Assembly (NCBI GenBank): GCA_016630955.3
Contig: CM049996.1
Span: 434,001-498,000, forward strand
Source of the DNA: Didymella arachidicola
Taxonomy: Eukaryota > Ascomycota > Dothideomycetes > Pleosporales > Didymellaceae
Length of the DNA stretch: 64,000 nucleotides
Direction: 5' to 3'
Of this stretch, positions 1 to 10,953 are shown one piece after another; position 1 is the stretch's first letter, and every line of letters begins with the position of its first letter. Below the pieces are notes generated by a model. It saw only the letters and a program-made list of their open reading frames with translations, searched no databases and was not told where the DNA came from. The translations under genes and the position numbers were made by a program.

Positions 1-1531
1 GTTTTTTCCCGCATCTTCCTCGGCCACGGTATCGTATACGCCATCATCGCCGGTGCCGCGCTGCTGGGCGAACTCGGTCATCCGAAAGAGCGTGCATTCC
101 TCGGTAGCATGTTCAACGCCTTCTTTGGCGTCGGAGCAGTACTAGGCGCCGGAATCGTTGTTCAAACACGCCTCATCCAAAGTGACTGGAGCTGGCGGCT
201 GCCGTCGATTCTACAAGGAGTTCCGTCTCTAATTCAGGTTGTGTTCGCGCTTACGGTCCCAGAAAGGTACTTTGAGTAGAAAATCTGAACGGCTCTTGTT
301 TACTGATAGACCACAGTCCCCGTTGGCTTGTCAGTAAGGACCGGCACGAGGAGGCCCTCAACATACTGATCAAGTACCATGCCGAGGGCGATGCGAGCGC
401 GGAGCTGCCGCACGTTGAGTTGGCAGAGATTCAAGCAGCGCTAAAGATCGAAAACGAATCCCGTGCTCGTGGGTGGGGCGAGTTGTTCCAGACCAAGGGT
501 ATGCGGCATCGAAGTCTCGTTGCTGCGGCATTGGGTCTCTTCGTGCAATTCTCTGGTAATGTGAGTATCTCTTTTCCAGGCAGTGAAACGGTCAAATCCA
601 AAAGGGAACCCATTGCAGCCTCCTGACGTGTGATTCGAGTTTCAAGATACTCCTAGAGACCTGTTGATCTCATGACTACATCCCGGCTATGCAGAAACTG
701 ACGAAAACAGAATTTGATCAGCCAGTACTTCGTTCCCATCGCGGAGAAGATTGGTATTACAAGCAGCTACGATCAAGTTCGCTATAACGTCGGTAAGGAA
801 AGCTGGGGTTTCCTTATCAGTCTGATCATGGCGAGCGTGACACCACGATTCCCGAGACGCAGAATGTATTTGCTATGTGCAAGCTGTCTACTCGCCGTCT
901 ACACCGCCTGGACTATTGCGCAAGCCCGGAATCGTATCACTGGGTCAAAAGAGAGCGGCTACGCCGTTTTGGTATTCATCTTCTTGTATTCACCGGGTAA
1001 GTCTTGATCTAATAATCTCGGCATCATGGGACAAAAATTGACTGCATTCAGCATATTGCATTGGCTACAATGCACTCACCTACGTCTACATGGTCGAAAT
1101 ATTTCCTTACTACGTTCGCACAAAGGGTCTGAGTTGGTTCCAGCTTTTTGGGAGGACCGCTGTGATGTTCGGTATGTCTCTTCTACATTGCATCCTTATT
1201 ATCATCATCTTCACCTTTAGCTTCAGTATCGCACGTTCCGATTCGTAGATTTCAGCGAAAATACTGACACCCTCCAGGTTCTTTTGTCAATCCAATTGGC
1301 CTCGAAAACATCGACTGGAAGTACTTGATCGTTTACGTGGTGTGGCTCTGTTTTGAGATTGTTTTTATCTACTTCTTTTTCCCCGAAACGTACGGAAAGA
1401 CGCTGGAAGAGTTGCATTTCCTGTTTGAGTCGGAGAAGGATGAGCGCGATCAATTGGCTGCGGCGGCCAACAAAGTCATTGTTGATCCTACGATCATCGA
1501 GTTGCACCAGCATCCGGACAAGAAGGCTTAG
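1..1531 (+). CDS. MFS sugar/H+ symporter, lactose-permease type (5' truncated)
   Basis: The C-terminal two thirds of a major facilitator sugar porter of the plasma membrane; the 5' end lies outside the window. Seen exons are 1-266, 317-560, 711-996, 1052-1171 and 1278-1531, each junction GT-AG and in frame. Family signatures are the first-half GHPKERA segment, the ESPRWL-type loop motif (formed across the first junction as PESPRWL), QFSGNN at the second junction, and the ending PETYGKTLEEL typical of fungal sugar porters. The tail after the last helix is short and charged. Known relatives import disaccharides or oligosaccharides such as lactose or cellobiose with protons; the exact substrate cannot be read here. 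It lies tail to tail with the next transporter and at the edge of a glycosidase cluster, which suggests it imports the cluster's products (inference). Confidence 0.9.
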
Positions 1532-1777
1532 ACTAGTGCTTTGGGCAAGGGTAGGTTGCAGGGAGAGTATGCTGTTGTGGGAAGGTTTTATCTGAATGAA
1601 TGCTTTGGATTGTAAGACGGGCACATATGACAGCAGCCACATTTGGATTCCAAGATCAAACGGCAGTAATCTGAGAAGCACTCAGGGGCTTTCATTGGAT
1701 GTCTCTCCAAGTTGTACTCAAAAGCTGCACAAGCTCTGCTTTCGTGTTACCCAAAGAGGTAAACCTTGAACCCTTCC

Positions 1778-3650
1778 TTATCGTCGCTCCTGAACATGCT
1801 CCTTGACTTCATCCACTGGCTTCGAGTCACTCAGGCTATCCTCTTCATCTCTTGCAACAGCACCAACAAACTGCTGCGCTTTCCTAGCCTCGCTCTTCTT
1901 GTACATGTACTGCATAATTAAGAAGCTGGCCCAGCATCCAACAACGAAACAAATGTTGACTGAGTAACCTTTCGTCCAACGGGGCGCCTCAACCACAGGG
2001 AAGACGGCAATGGGGTAGAATGAGAAGACGGCCCAACCAGCTGTGAGCATACCGCCGACAGTGATAGCTCGGGCCTCGGCGTCATCGCGTAAAGCCATAT
2101 TGATGAAGGGCATGAGTATGGGCGTGACCGCTGCAGATACACCAAGAAGGTAGTAGCAAGCGACTGTGAAGGAGGTCAGTACAGGTGCGGAGTGCAGATG
2201 ATGGAGGGTTAGAATTGCTTACAGTGGAGACCCTTGGGGATGACCCAGACAAGGAGCAGAATGTTCACAATGAGGTATATGGCTTGCACGATCGAGAAGA
2301 TGCTCCACAGCGGGTACACCATGCAGAGAGATGTGGCGAGCAACGCCGCCACCACCGAGACACCCTGTGCACCGGTCGGGATCGTATTGATCTGCGGCAC
2401 AGAGTAGTTGTGGAACTTCGCAGCTTGATCTTTGAGCCAGAGCGCCATCTGTCCGTGAGGGTACGAGGACGATAGGAAGAATGTATAGGCCAAGAGGCCC
2501 ATGTAGAATTCCCATCGCCGCAGGGTACGTTTAATGATCGACCAGCTCAGTTTCTGGCTTGGTGCAATACCAGCTGCTGCCACCCGCCTCTTCGCTAGAT
2601 CGTGCTCGGCGGGAGTGAGCCACCAGGGCTTCGCGCTACTGGGAAGACCCGGAAAGATAAGGAAGCCGGCAAGCGCGATTGGTAGAGAGATGACACCTAG
2701 TCGTGTCAGTGTTTGCAGCTCCAAAGATCATTTTCAACTCACCATCGATGATGAAAAGCCATCGCCACCCTGCCATACCACCGACTCCGTTCAGGTTCTT
2801 GTAAGCAGCCGCCTGGAGGTATCCGCCGAACATGACAGCAATGTTGTTCGAAACGTACCAGACGCCGGTACGCTTGAACACTTCCTCAGGTTTGTACCAA
2901 GATCCCAAAACATATGTTGTGCCTGAGGCCACTGGAGTTTCAAGAAGACCGAGCAAGAAGCGCGTGCCGTAGATGTCGCGCTCGTTGCGCATCTGCGATT
3001 GGGTGAATGTGACGATCGACCAGAGGACTTCCATCAATGGCAAGTAATACTTTGCAATCTTTGGGCGGGAGAGCAAAAGCAGGGAGGGGATCTGAAAGAC
3101 CAGATATCCGCAATTATAGAAGGTGCCGAAAAGCGAATATTGGTTGCCGTAAAGATTTAGTTCTTCCTTCATGCCAGAGACATAGGCGTTGTTGATGTTC
3201 GACGAATCCAGCCATTTAAGGAAAACTGCCGATGTCAGAACCAGGTTTTCGGATGCGGCACAGTCGCTCGTGCTGCAAAAAGCTGATCTGAACGATCACG
3301 CATTGGTCGCCAACAGTGTGTCTATCTATACGCAACGCATCTAAATACGAAACGACTGCGCCCTGATTTCCTGGAGATCTATAACTCCCTTCCGTCTCAT
3401 TGTGCACATGAAAGAGTCGGTACTTACACATGAACGAACAGAATGTCAGAAGACAAGCATCCATCTTCCTAAGCAATTTTCTCTCTTCTGCTGGGTAGTG
3501 CTTCGGGTACCACTCCCAGAGATACATCCACGCCTTCCATGGTGACCGTTTGGGCGCATCAGTAGGTGCGATAACATTGGTGCTGAACTCGCCAGTCCTG
3601 CCCTCAACACCAGCGGTCTCGTCTCGGGGTCCGGTACTTGTTGCCGCCAT
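1778..3650 (-). CDS. MFS anion:cation symporter, Dal5/allantoate-permease type
   Basis: A complete MFS transporter of the ACS group, plasma membrane. Four exons: 3650-3428, 3225-2743, 2696-2223 and 2163-1778, giving about 521 residues. The first intron is unusually long for this window (202 nt); the others are 46 and 59 nt. The N terminus is hydrophilic, then a Leu-Lys-Trp-Leu-Asp sequence typical of Dal5/Tna1/Fen2 proteins opens the first transmembrane region. A GTRFLLG.LE loop and WRWLFIIDG at the end of the first half are also typical. Family members move allantoate, nicotinate, pantothenate and other organic anions, some sugar acids. The position beside GH88 and GH5 genes makes a uronate or sugar-acid role attractive, but this is inference. 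The ATG is at 3650 in good context. Confidence 0.9.
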
Positions 3651-4735
3651 TGCAGATGCTGGCAGGGTGTGGTAGCAGGCCGTTGATTAAAGTAGTACCC
3701 GTTACCCTGGGTTGAGGTGGCTACTGATCATTCCGTGCAGTGCAATATGTAAAGATCCCGTCGCGAGACACTGAGCCTGGAAGGCAAAGATGTTGTTCGT
3801 ATCACGGGCATCGGCGTATCTCCGAGACTAGCATAGCGTAATGCGGGGGGACTAAGACCGGGGTATTTCTCCACGAACAAACACTAAGAAGGAAATGAGC
3901 CGATGCGTGAGCGGTTGTAGAATCCTGGAGCATCTGGGGAACTGACGCTGACGCCTGTGGAGTGATCAGCAGGCAATCAGAGACTTGTTCGACGCACTTG
4001 CACCGCAGCAAAAGCCGGAAACAGGATCAGATACCCAGAAAATCGGGAGGTAGTCCACAGTTGTCCTCGCATTGTTTGAGCACGGATAAGTCCTGTGGTG
4101 GCTACAGCAAGTTCTCGGTAGTCTTGTCTGATTTTCTCGGCGGCGTAAGAGTGACGGATGCATTGTGCGCCTAAGCGAGACGAATGCCGCTGACCGCTGT
4201 GCTTGTACCGAAGGTCAGATGCGAGAGGCTCTAAATAGTAGTTGAAGGGTGCGGACATATGACCATTTCTTCAAGACGGCAATACTTCTCGTCTTCTGAA
4301 GCCGTCGCGCCAAAGACGACATCTGTCTGATTGGAAAGGCGCTGTTGCGAGATCGGGGAGGTGACGTCAGAACGAACCGATTTGGCAGCGACGCCGTGAA
4401 CGCGAAATTTGTACCTCTCCCAATTGGCATAGTCAAGCAACCACAACAACAAGAACAGAGCGCGACACGATCAGTCCAGTTCCAGCGAGAGAATCTCCAA
4501 CAAAAGTCCCAGGATAATCCAAGAGATTGGACAGATCAGTCCTACCGCCGCATTCACAGGAGTTTGAGAGCTAAGGAACTCTCAGCTGATGACTGTACGG
4601 CATTGAAAAACGATCAATTTAAGAGCCACGGAATCAATATAGCGTAATTACACACGGGAGGTAAGCACATACGAGATGCAACAAAACACTTTGACGACTA
4701 CAAGATTGATTGCATACTACAAGGGATCATATGTC
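3651..4735. other. Intergenic, symporter promoter to GH5 3' end
   Basis: No gene is supported. Short open frames on both strands (for example 4345-4647 and 3977-4258) overlap one another, lack recognisable motifs and look like chance. The part next to 3650 should hold the promoter of the Dal5-type symporter. Confidence 0.6.
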
Positions 4736-6084
4736 TCACTTCAGAGCTCCGATCATCTTGTACAGGCTGTTTTCCAGCGTAACTGGTGAGCGAATAGCTG
4801 ACCAGTCATAGTTAAGCAGACCCCAAAATTCCTCCAGGCCTTGAATCGTCTGCTGAGGCTTTCTGCCCGGTCGAGTCTGCAAGTAGAAGGAGCCTGAGAG
4901 ATCCCAGTGCATCCAGCTGACCTGGTATTGTTCGACCATCTCAACCAAACACTTCGCATACGTCGTCTGGTTCCAATATGTTCCGTTTTGAATAAACCCC
5001 CATTCCGAAATGACCATGGGGAATAAGTATTTGGTCGCAGGGTCGTTAGGATTTACACTCTGGAAGCCCTTCTTATACCACTTGCTCTTGAAAGTCTCGC
5101 AGTCGTCCTGGGTGGCTTCGAAGTCATATTTGTGGATCTCTAACACAATCTTTTCTTTGAATGCAAAGTCTTCGGGCCTAAAAACCGCAGTCTTATTGGC
5201 TGTCGGCTTCCCGGTCGTACCGTTCAACGTCTTGCCCAGTGGAATGGGGTCAATGTAGGTGTCGTATGAAAGACCCGAGAAGAAGATCAATGCATTCGGG
5301 TCGGCTTCATGCACCGCTTCTGCAGCACTTGTCATGTGCACATACCAGGTGTACCAATCGACGGGCTCGGCAGTGGTCGCCGCCCTGAGCTCGTTGCGCA
5401 AACCGATGGAAGAGAAAGTTGACCAGTTTTCCTTCGCCTGGAGTATGTCAGTATATTGAAGGTATGCAAATCCCAAGAGGAACGACTAACATGTACAGTC
5501 AGCCAGGCGAGGCCACGCTTCCACTTCTCGACGTCAAAGAACTTCTCGCCAAACCAGCCATTTCCATCGTTGTCTCCACAGCACCAAAACGCTTTGCTCA
5601 CGTGGTTATCCAGGTGGATGATCACGCCCTGACTGGAAAGCTCTTGTGCAACAGCATCCCAGACCTCGAGCCTCGTGGTGTTCCTAGTGAACTGGGGGTT
5701 CTTCTCGAGAATCTGATCGAGCACTTTGGTTCCATTCGTTGTACCCAGCGCGTTAATGAAGCTGTTCTCGAGTGTTTGATTGGGACTGTTGGCCAGATAA
5801 TCGTCGATCATCTCAATAGCGAACGTCAAGCGAACAGAGTTCAGGCCAAACTTTGGGAACCAAGACACGATGTCTTTAATTGATGAGTGCTGAAGTCCCT
5901 CAGGCACCATCACCTCTTGGTGTCCTGGCCAGTTTGTGGAAATAAAATGGAAGACATCGCCATTAGCATCGACGATATTGCTGCCGCTGGTTGAGAGGGG
6001 AAGTTTAGCAGTGCGCTTGACTTCTGGAAGAGCGGATGTCACGACGCTCAACAAGAGTGCCGAGACGAAGTTCGAAGGTCGCAT
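4736..6084 (-). CDS. Secreted glycoside hydrolase family 5 (cellulase superfamily)
   Basis: Retaining glycosidase of the (beta/alpha)8 clan A, about 429 residues, two exons (6084-5497 and 5437-4736) with a 59-nt intron. The first ATG at 6084 opens a signal peptide (MRPSNFVSALLLSVVTSA), so the enzyme is probably secreted. Seen: the N-terminal G.NIVDANG.V block, the Asn-Glu of the acid/base in the sequence GLRNE just after the intron, and the nucleophile Glu in ISEWGF near residue 340. Several N-glycosylation sequons are present. Fungal GH5 members cleave beta-linked glucans, mannans, galactans or xylans; the subfamily cannot be assigned by eye. A TATA-like element lies about 75 bp upstream. 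It is divergent from the GH88 gene, and the two probably share regulation. Confidence 0.88.
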
Positions 6085-6730
6085 GTCTGTGCTGGTCAAA
6101 GTGCAACGAGCAAATCTGCCTTAAAATTCGTCTTAGACGCAAGGCTTCCATACGCCTATATATCGTCTGCCTCGTGTAAATTACGATCCAGTCACTGAGG
6201 TGCCGCAGGCACCATTACTAGCTTGATGCTAAATTCCCAGTCCCTATACGCCAACGCGGAAATACTGTGGGTGCATATCTCCATGAAGCACAAGACGGAG
6301 AATCCAAGACTTGTACGGGGCAACGCAATCTACGAGACATCCAATGTAGAAGACCTTCCAAAGCGGCGCTCGGTCTGATGACGTTTCACACACACAATAG
6401 CTAAGTAGAAACGAGCAGCTTCTGTTCCGCACTACGGAGGACTTCTTTATGTGGTGACGGGCCTCGGGCCAATGCTGATCCCGGCCCATTTGCCCCCAGC
6501 AACAGCCCCGGCCGCAATTGCTCCGTTATCGATACTGAAAGTGACCGGTAGCATATGCTCCAGCAACAGCTGATACAGAATCAACGAAGCATCTTGGCTA
6601 TCCGCGTTGAACGACATCGCCAACAGCTCCTCGGTCAACAGTGCGCAGTTCGATCAAACCGCCGCTACCGTTCATCACTATCCATCCTCGTCTTCTGCAG
6701 CTTTCTGCGCAAGGCCATTCTTGCATCGAG
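6085..6730. promoter_or_regulatory. Divergent promoter region, GH5 / GH88
   Basis: The 646 bp between two divergently read glycosidase genes. Several short open frames cross it but none resembles a protein. A shared upstream region fits co-regulation by the nearby Zn2Cys6 factor (inference). Confidence 0.45.
6156..6163 (-). promoter_or_regulatory. TATA-like element of the GH5 gene
   Basis: A minus-strand TATATA-type sequence lies about 75-80 bp upstream of the GH5 ATG at 6084, a position normal for a fungal TATA box. Function is inferred from position only. Confidence 0.4.
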
Positions 6731-8261
6731 ATGGTCACTGCCACCGATTCAAGTGCGAGGGTTGCTTCGAGGTGGGTAGGGCATGTATGGCGGCAACAGC
6801 GTGCTAAGTGGAATTTAGCATCAAGGGCGTTGATTTGAGCGCAATATACTCCGAGAATGTCGCTGCTAAAGTCTTGCAAGTTGCGCAGCGAGGTTTGAAG
6901 CAGGAGGTAGGTCTATAAAGGAAGCTCAGAATTAACCGCCTAAACTCATGACAGGCACCATTGCCAGCGTATCCCCACACTGTGCCTCAAGTAGGACCTG
7001 ATGCGGGCCGATATGAAGAACGTGAAGCAGACTTTTGGACGTGCGGTTTCTTCCCAGGCTGTATATACACCATTATTGAACGCGCAGTGCGATATCCGCA
7101 AGCACTGAATGTCCCGGAGCACATACGTCCACAGTTTCAGGATCAACTACTGAAGGTTGGTCGACACTGGAATGTTGCTATCAACCAGATGAGCTCCCGG
7201 ACAGACACACACGATATGGGTTTCATTGTGCAACCTGCATTGCAAAAGGACTGGGAGTTGACAGGAAACAAGGAAAGCTTGCAGTCGGTGATCAACGCTG
7301 CTTACGCTCTTGCGTCAAGATATGACGAGAAAGTCAAAGCCATCAGAAGCTGGGATGTCGCCATCAACGACCGCTATTCGATCACCGATATGAATACAAA
7401 CTTCCTCGTCATTATTGATAGCATGTGCAGTAAGTCTTTCTGTCTTGTTTCAGAGGCTCCCACTAAAGTCCTGTAGATTTGGATCTTCTCTACTATGTTG
7501 GGCACAATCAACAAGACCAATCACTCATCGACATTGCAACACAGCACGCCGACTCCATCATCCACGAGATTCTCCGCCCAGACTTCTCATCATACCATCT
7601 CGTCAACTTCGACCCTCACACGGGACAACCACAAGCCAAGATGACAAATCAGGGTTGGCGAGACCACTCGACATGGAGTCGCGGCCAAGCTTGGTCAATT
7701 ATGGGATTTGCCCAAGTGTATACTTGGACAAAGGATACCAAATATCTTCGAACAGCGATCAAATGCGCGGAATACTTTCTGAGGCGTTGTAGAGAAGGGG
7801 AAGGAAAGTGGCAACACCCTCTGGTACCTCTGTGGGACTTCGATGCGCCGATTGACGACCCTGTGGAACCACTACGAGATGTATCAGCAGCGATGGCGAC
7901 TGCTAATGGATTGCTTATCATCCATCAGTCGTTGCAATCGCTGTCAGCTGCTGAAGCTTCACAGCTTGCTGATCCTTCAACAAATTTCCTTGACATTGCA
8001 CTAGAGATAGTAAGCCAAACACTCGACATGTCATATGATCGAGATTTTGCGTCTTTCGAGCCTCCAGGAAAGAGTCAAGTGAACGGAGTGGGTTTCGTTG
8101 AGGTCAAGGTCAGGCAAAGTGGGTTTGACGCGATTCTGAGAAACAGCACGACGAACTGGAACCCGGACGCTCACAAGAAGTACAAGGATCATGGGCTGGT
8201 GTATGCTGATTACTATCTACTGGAGTTTGGAAACAAGCTGTTGAGGGCTGGACTGTTGTAG
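6731..8261 (+). CDS. GH88 unsaturated beta-glucuronyl hydrolase
   Basis: Removes 4,5-unsaturated uronic acid residues from the non-reducing ends of oligosaccharides released by polysaccharide lyases. Four exons: 6731-6771, 6819-6906, 6955-7429 and 7477-8261, about 462 residues. I chose ATG 6731 because splicing 6771 to 6819 skips a TAA and joins the frame to the family's N-terminal helix (YSENVAAKVL). Family features: DFWTCGFFPG, HDMGF with the conserved Asp, then GW.DHSTWSRGQAW, WDFDAP and a PLRDVSAA.A block with the second conserved Asp, all of the (alpha/alpha)6 barrel. No signal peptide is evident, so it probably acts inside the cell on imported oligosaccharides. Neighbouring transporters fit this. 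Confidence 0.9.
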
Positions 8262-8341
8262 ATACGACCTAATTGGATCTCTGCTTGGCTAATCGTGTAT
8301 TTGTCAAAACTATTTTGATGCTCATCGCAAATGTTTGTGAT

Positions 8342-10531
8342 TCATGAGAGAATTTGTAAGTCTATGTATTCCTGATCGTTCCGGTCTACTCTGCTGCTCA
8401 GATCGCCAGCACGCACAGCCGGTACGTCTTCCCATAACTTCTGCAGATCCAACGCATCATACTGGTCAGTCCTGTCAGAAGTCCTCGCCACAGCAAACAC
8501 AGCCGTTACGAGCTGCAAATTATCTCCTGGACGCAGTACTTTCGTCTCAGACCTGATCGTTGGAATCAGAGTCCTTTGCCATATCAAATTTGTGTTAGCA
8601 TCCGGCTTCAGCGCTTGTCCAGTCGAAGAGATTTTTCCTGATGATTGTCCCACGCCAACTGAAGATAGAAATTTGACGGATCTGATCCCGCTTGCTCCGG
8701 CATCTGAACAGACCAAGGCACCATCGACTGCTTCTAAAGTGCCTTCTGGAAACGAAAGACCATCCATTGCCTTGATAGCTATACTTTCCGCGATGCTAGG
8801 CAAGATTTCACCCTTCCTGGATCCACGTCCCTGTATCGCGAAACCTCCTTCAGACAGATTGAGGGTCACGGGTGTTGTACCCTGATTGCTGATTTCGGTG
8901 AAACGCAGATACCAATCTGGCCACCGAGAGCAAGGTGCGACTAGAATCGTACGAACTTCGACCTCGGCATCTTTCCACGGCTTCCAAAGACTTTGAAGCG
9001 TTGGAACATTTTCTACAGCTTCTGCGTTTCTCGTGAAGATCGCTCCTTCGCGCTCTTGACGGAAGGTCGCCTTCCAAGGCACGCGCCAAGTATCACCACC
9101 ATCCTTACTGATGGCAATCGTGCTGTCTGGAGCCATCTGCTGGATCAGTGGCCCGGTAGGGACACTGAAACCAAAATGAGAAGAGTAGGCCGACTTGCCA
9201 TACTTTGCCTCGGTAGCTTTGAGAGGCCAGGGACAAAATTGTCCTGATGAGAGGAGGTATTGATGGTTTCCTGTGTTGCATACGATATGCATTGGCGGCT
9301 CGACGCGTGTAGCCAGCGTATCATCGCGAGGTAGTGGTTTCTCTTCGGCCGTCCAAAAAGCGTGGTCATTTGGTAAACCTAATCCCAAGAATGACTTTAG
9401 CGCCCAGTACACAGACTGTGGTGAGTTGTAGTCTTCGCACATGTAGTAGTTCTGATATGCGAACCCAACGTTCAAGCAGCCATCGACGTTGAAAATATCA
9501 TGCTTACTGCTCCACCATCGGAAGTGGCGAAGGAGCAGACCTTTGACGACCCCCCAGTCGTCCAAGGGCGAGGGCAGATCGACTTCTGCAAAGGCCGCAG
9601 CTGACCAGAAACCTGCAAATGCGAATCTATAAGTCAGACTGCGACCAAACGGTATTGCAGCCCCTGCGCATGGTCAGCTACTTCCTCCTCAATGCGCCTC
9701 CTCAATGCGCACAGTGAATTGTCCCCACTCACCATTACTGTCAAAGTACCTCCAGAATGTTGTGGCGAATTCCTTGGCTCGTTCTCGAAACTTTGCACAT
9801 CTCTCTGGATCAAGATCTTGCGCCATCTTCGCGTAAATCAGCTGCGAGAACTGTATCGCAAAGCTACCAGAATAATAGTCTGCCTGCCGGCCATCATCAC
9901 TCCACAGCCCATCTGCCGCCCACCCTTGGCCTAAATAGAATCGCTCCATTAAGTCCAGATCTTCTTTCATAGCGTTGCCGACTTGTTCATAAGGCACGCT
10001 GCACACTTTGACAAGCGCAAGGTTGGTCATGACGCGGAACCAAAGCCAATTTGTGATGGGAAAGTCCTTTCCGTTGATTGTCTTCAACCACTCTGTGATA
10101 TTGTGCTTCGCCACATCACTCTGCGAGTGAAACATTGCATCCGGTGCTGCCAGCAACGCATAAGAGATGATCTCCATCTCCACCATACGTTGATCTCTAA
10201 GAACGACCGGACCCCAATACTCGTCATGATCTGGGTCCGTACCGTTCGCCAGACCATGAATGTACGGGCGGAGAAGCTCATTGTATACTGCTTGGGTATG
10301 CGTAATGGTCTTGGAGTGCAGAAGGGTCCCCACAGCCCAGAGGGCCCGAGCATAGCCTTCGAGCTGTGCGGCAACTTCGTCAAAGTGAGTCCCGGTCGCT
10401 AACGGCAATCTTATACGTGCACCGCCCGATGATTGGTATGGCTTTACGGAACGTAGCAGCGCAATGGCAGCAGTTTCGAAGTCTATACGACTACGAAATG
10501 CGTTGTCCGAGAATCCTGCTAGGGGTGGCAT
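8342..10531 (-). CDS. DUF2264 family protein
   Basis: A protein of the DUF2264 family (PF10022), about 706 residues, two exons (10531-9733 and 9663-8342) with a 69-nt intron. The start is the first ATG (MPPLAGFSDN) at 10531; the frame upstream has no earlier ATG. Characteristic blocks are the N-terminal Leu-Arg-Ser-Val-Lys-Pro-Tyr region, EYWGP, NWLWFRVM.N, DGLWSDDGRQADYYSGSFAIQF and, in exon 2, YQNYYMCEDYNSPQSVYWALKSFL. Members are thought to have a helical toroid fold like six-hairpin glycosidases and often sit in polysaccharide-utilisation loci, but no reaction is established to my knowledge. Divergent from the transcription factor with only 422 bp between the ATGs. Confidence 0.85.
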
Positions 10532-10953
10532 GGCGCTACGGGGTCGATGCTGTCTTGCGGGTTCCTCCTGGAAGATGATGGGTTCTACAGCGTCCACTCG
10601 TGAAATCCTGGCAGGCTGACGGATATTTCCAAGACTGCAAAATGCTGCGTGGGTGTGAAAGGCCGGTTCTGTAATGTGAAAGCGCGTTCACGCGGATGCG
10701 CACTCCAAACTCATAGCGCTACCGTCGTGTAGGACCCTTCCTGGCAATGCATCCGCACCGCCTCCAACGGTCGCGCATATTGAGGTTGACCCTGTGGAAA
10801 CTGGGCTCGGACGGCTCTCCAGGTGGGCAGATGAGCCGGGTACGAGGCTAGCGTGCAAGCGGGGTGAGCAAGGCAATTTGATTTAATCCGACGCCCGCCG
10901 CGCCCATCCTCTCCACAATCCTCCCCTTACGAACGACTAAGAATGTCGAACAG
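10532..10953. promoter_or_regulatory. Divergent promoter, DUF2264 gene / Zn2Cys6 regulator
   Basis: A 422-bp region between divergent start codons, so it must carry both promoters. No specific operator can be assigned with confidence. Short-range sharing is consistent with autoregulation of the activator. Confidence 0.5.
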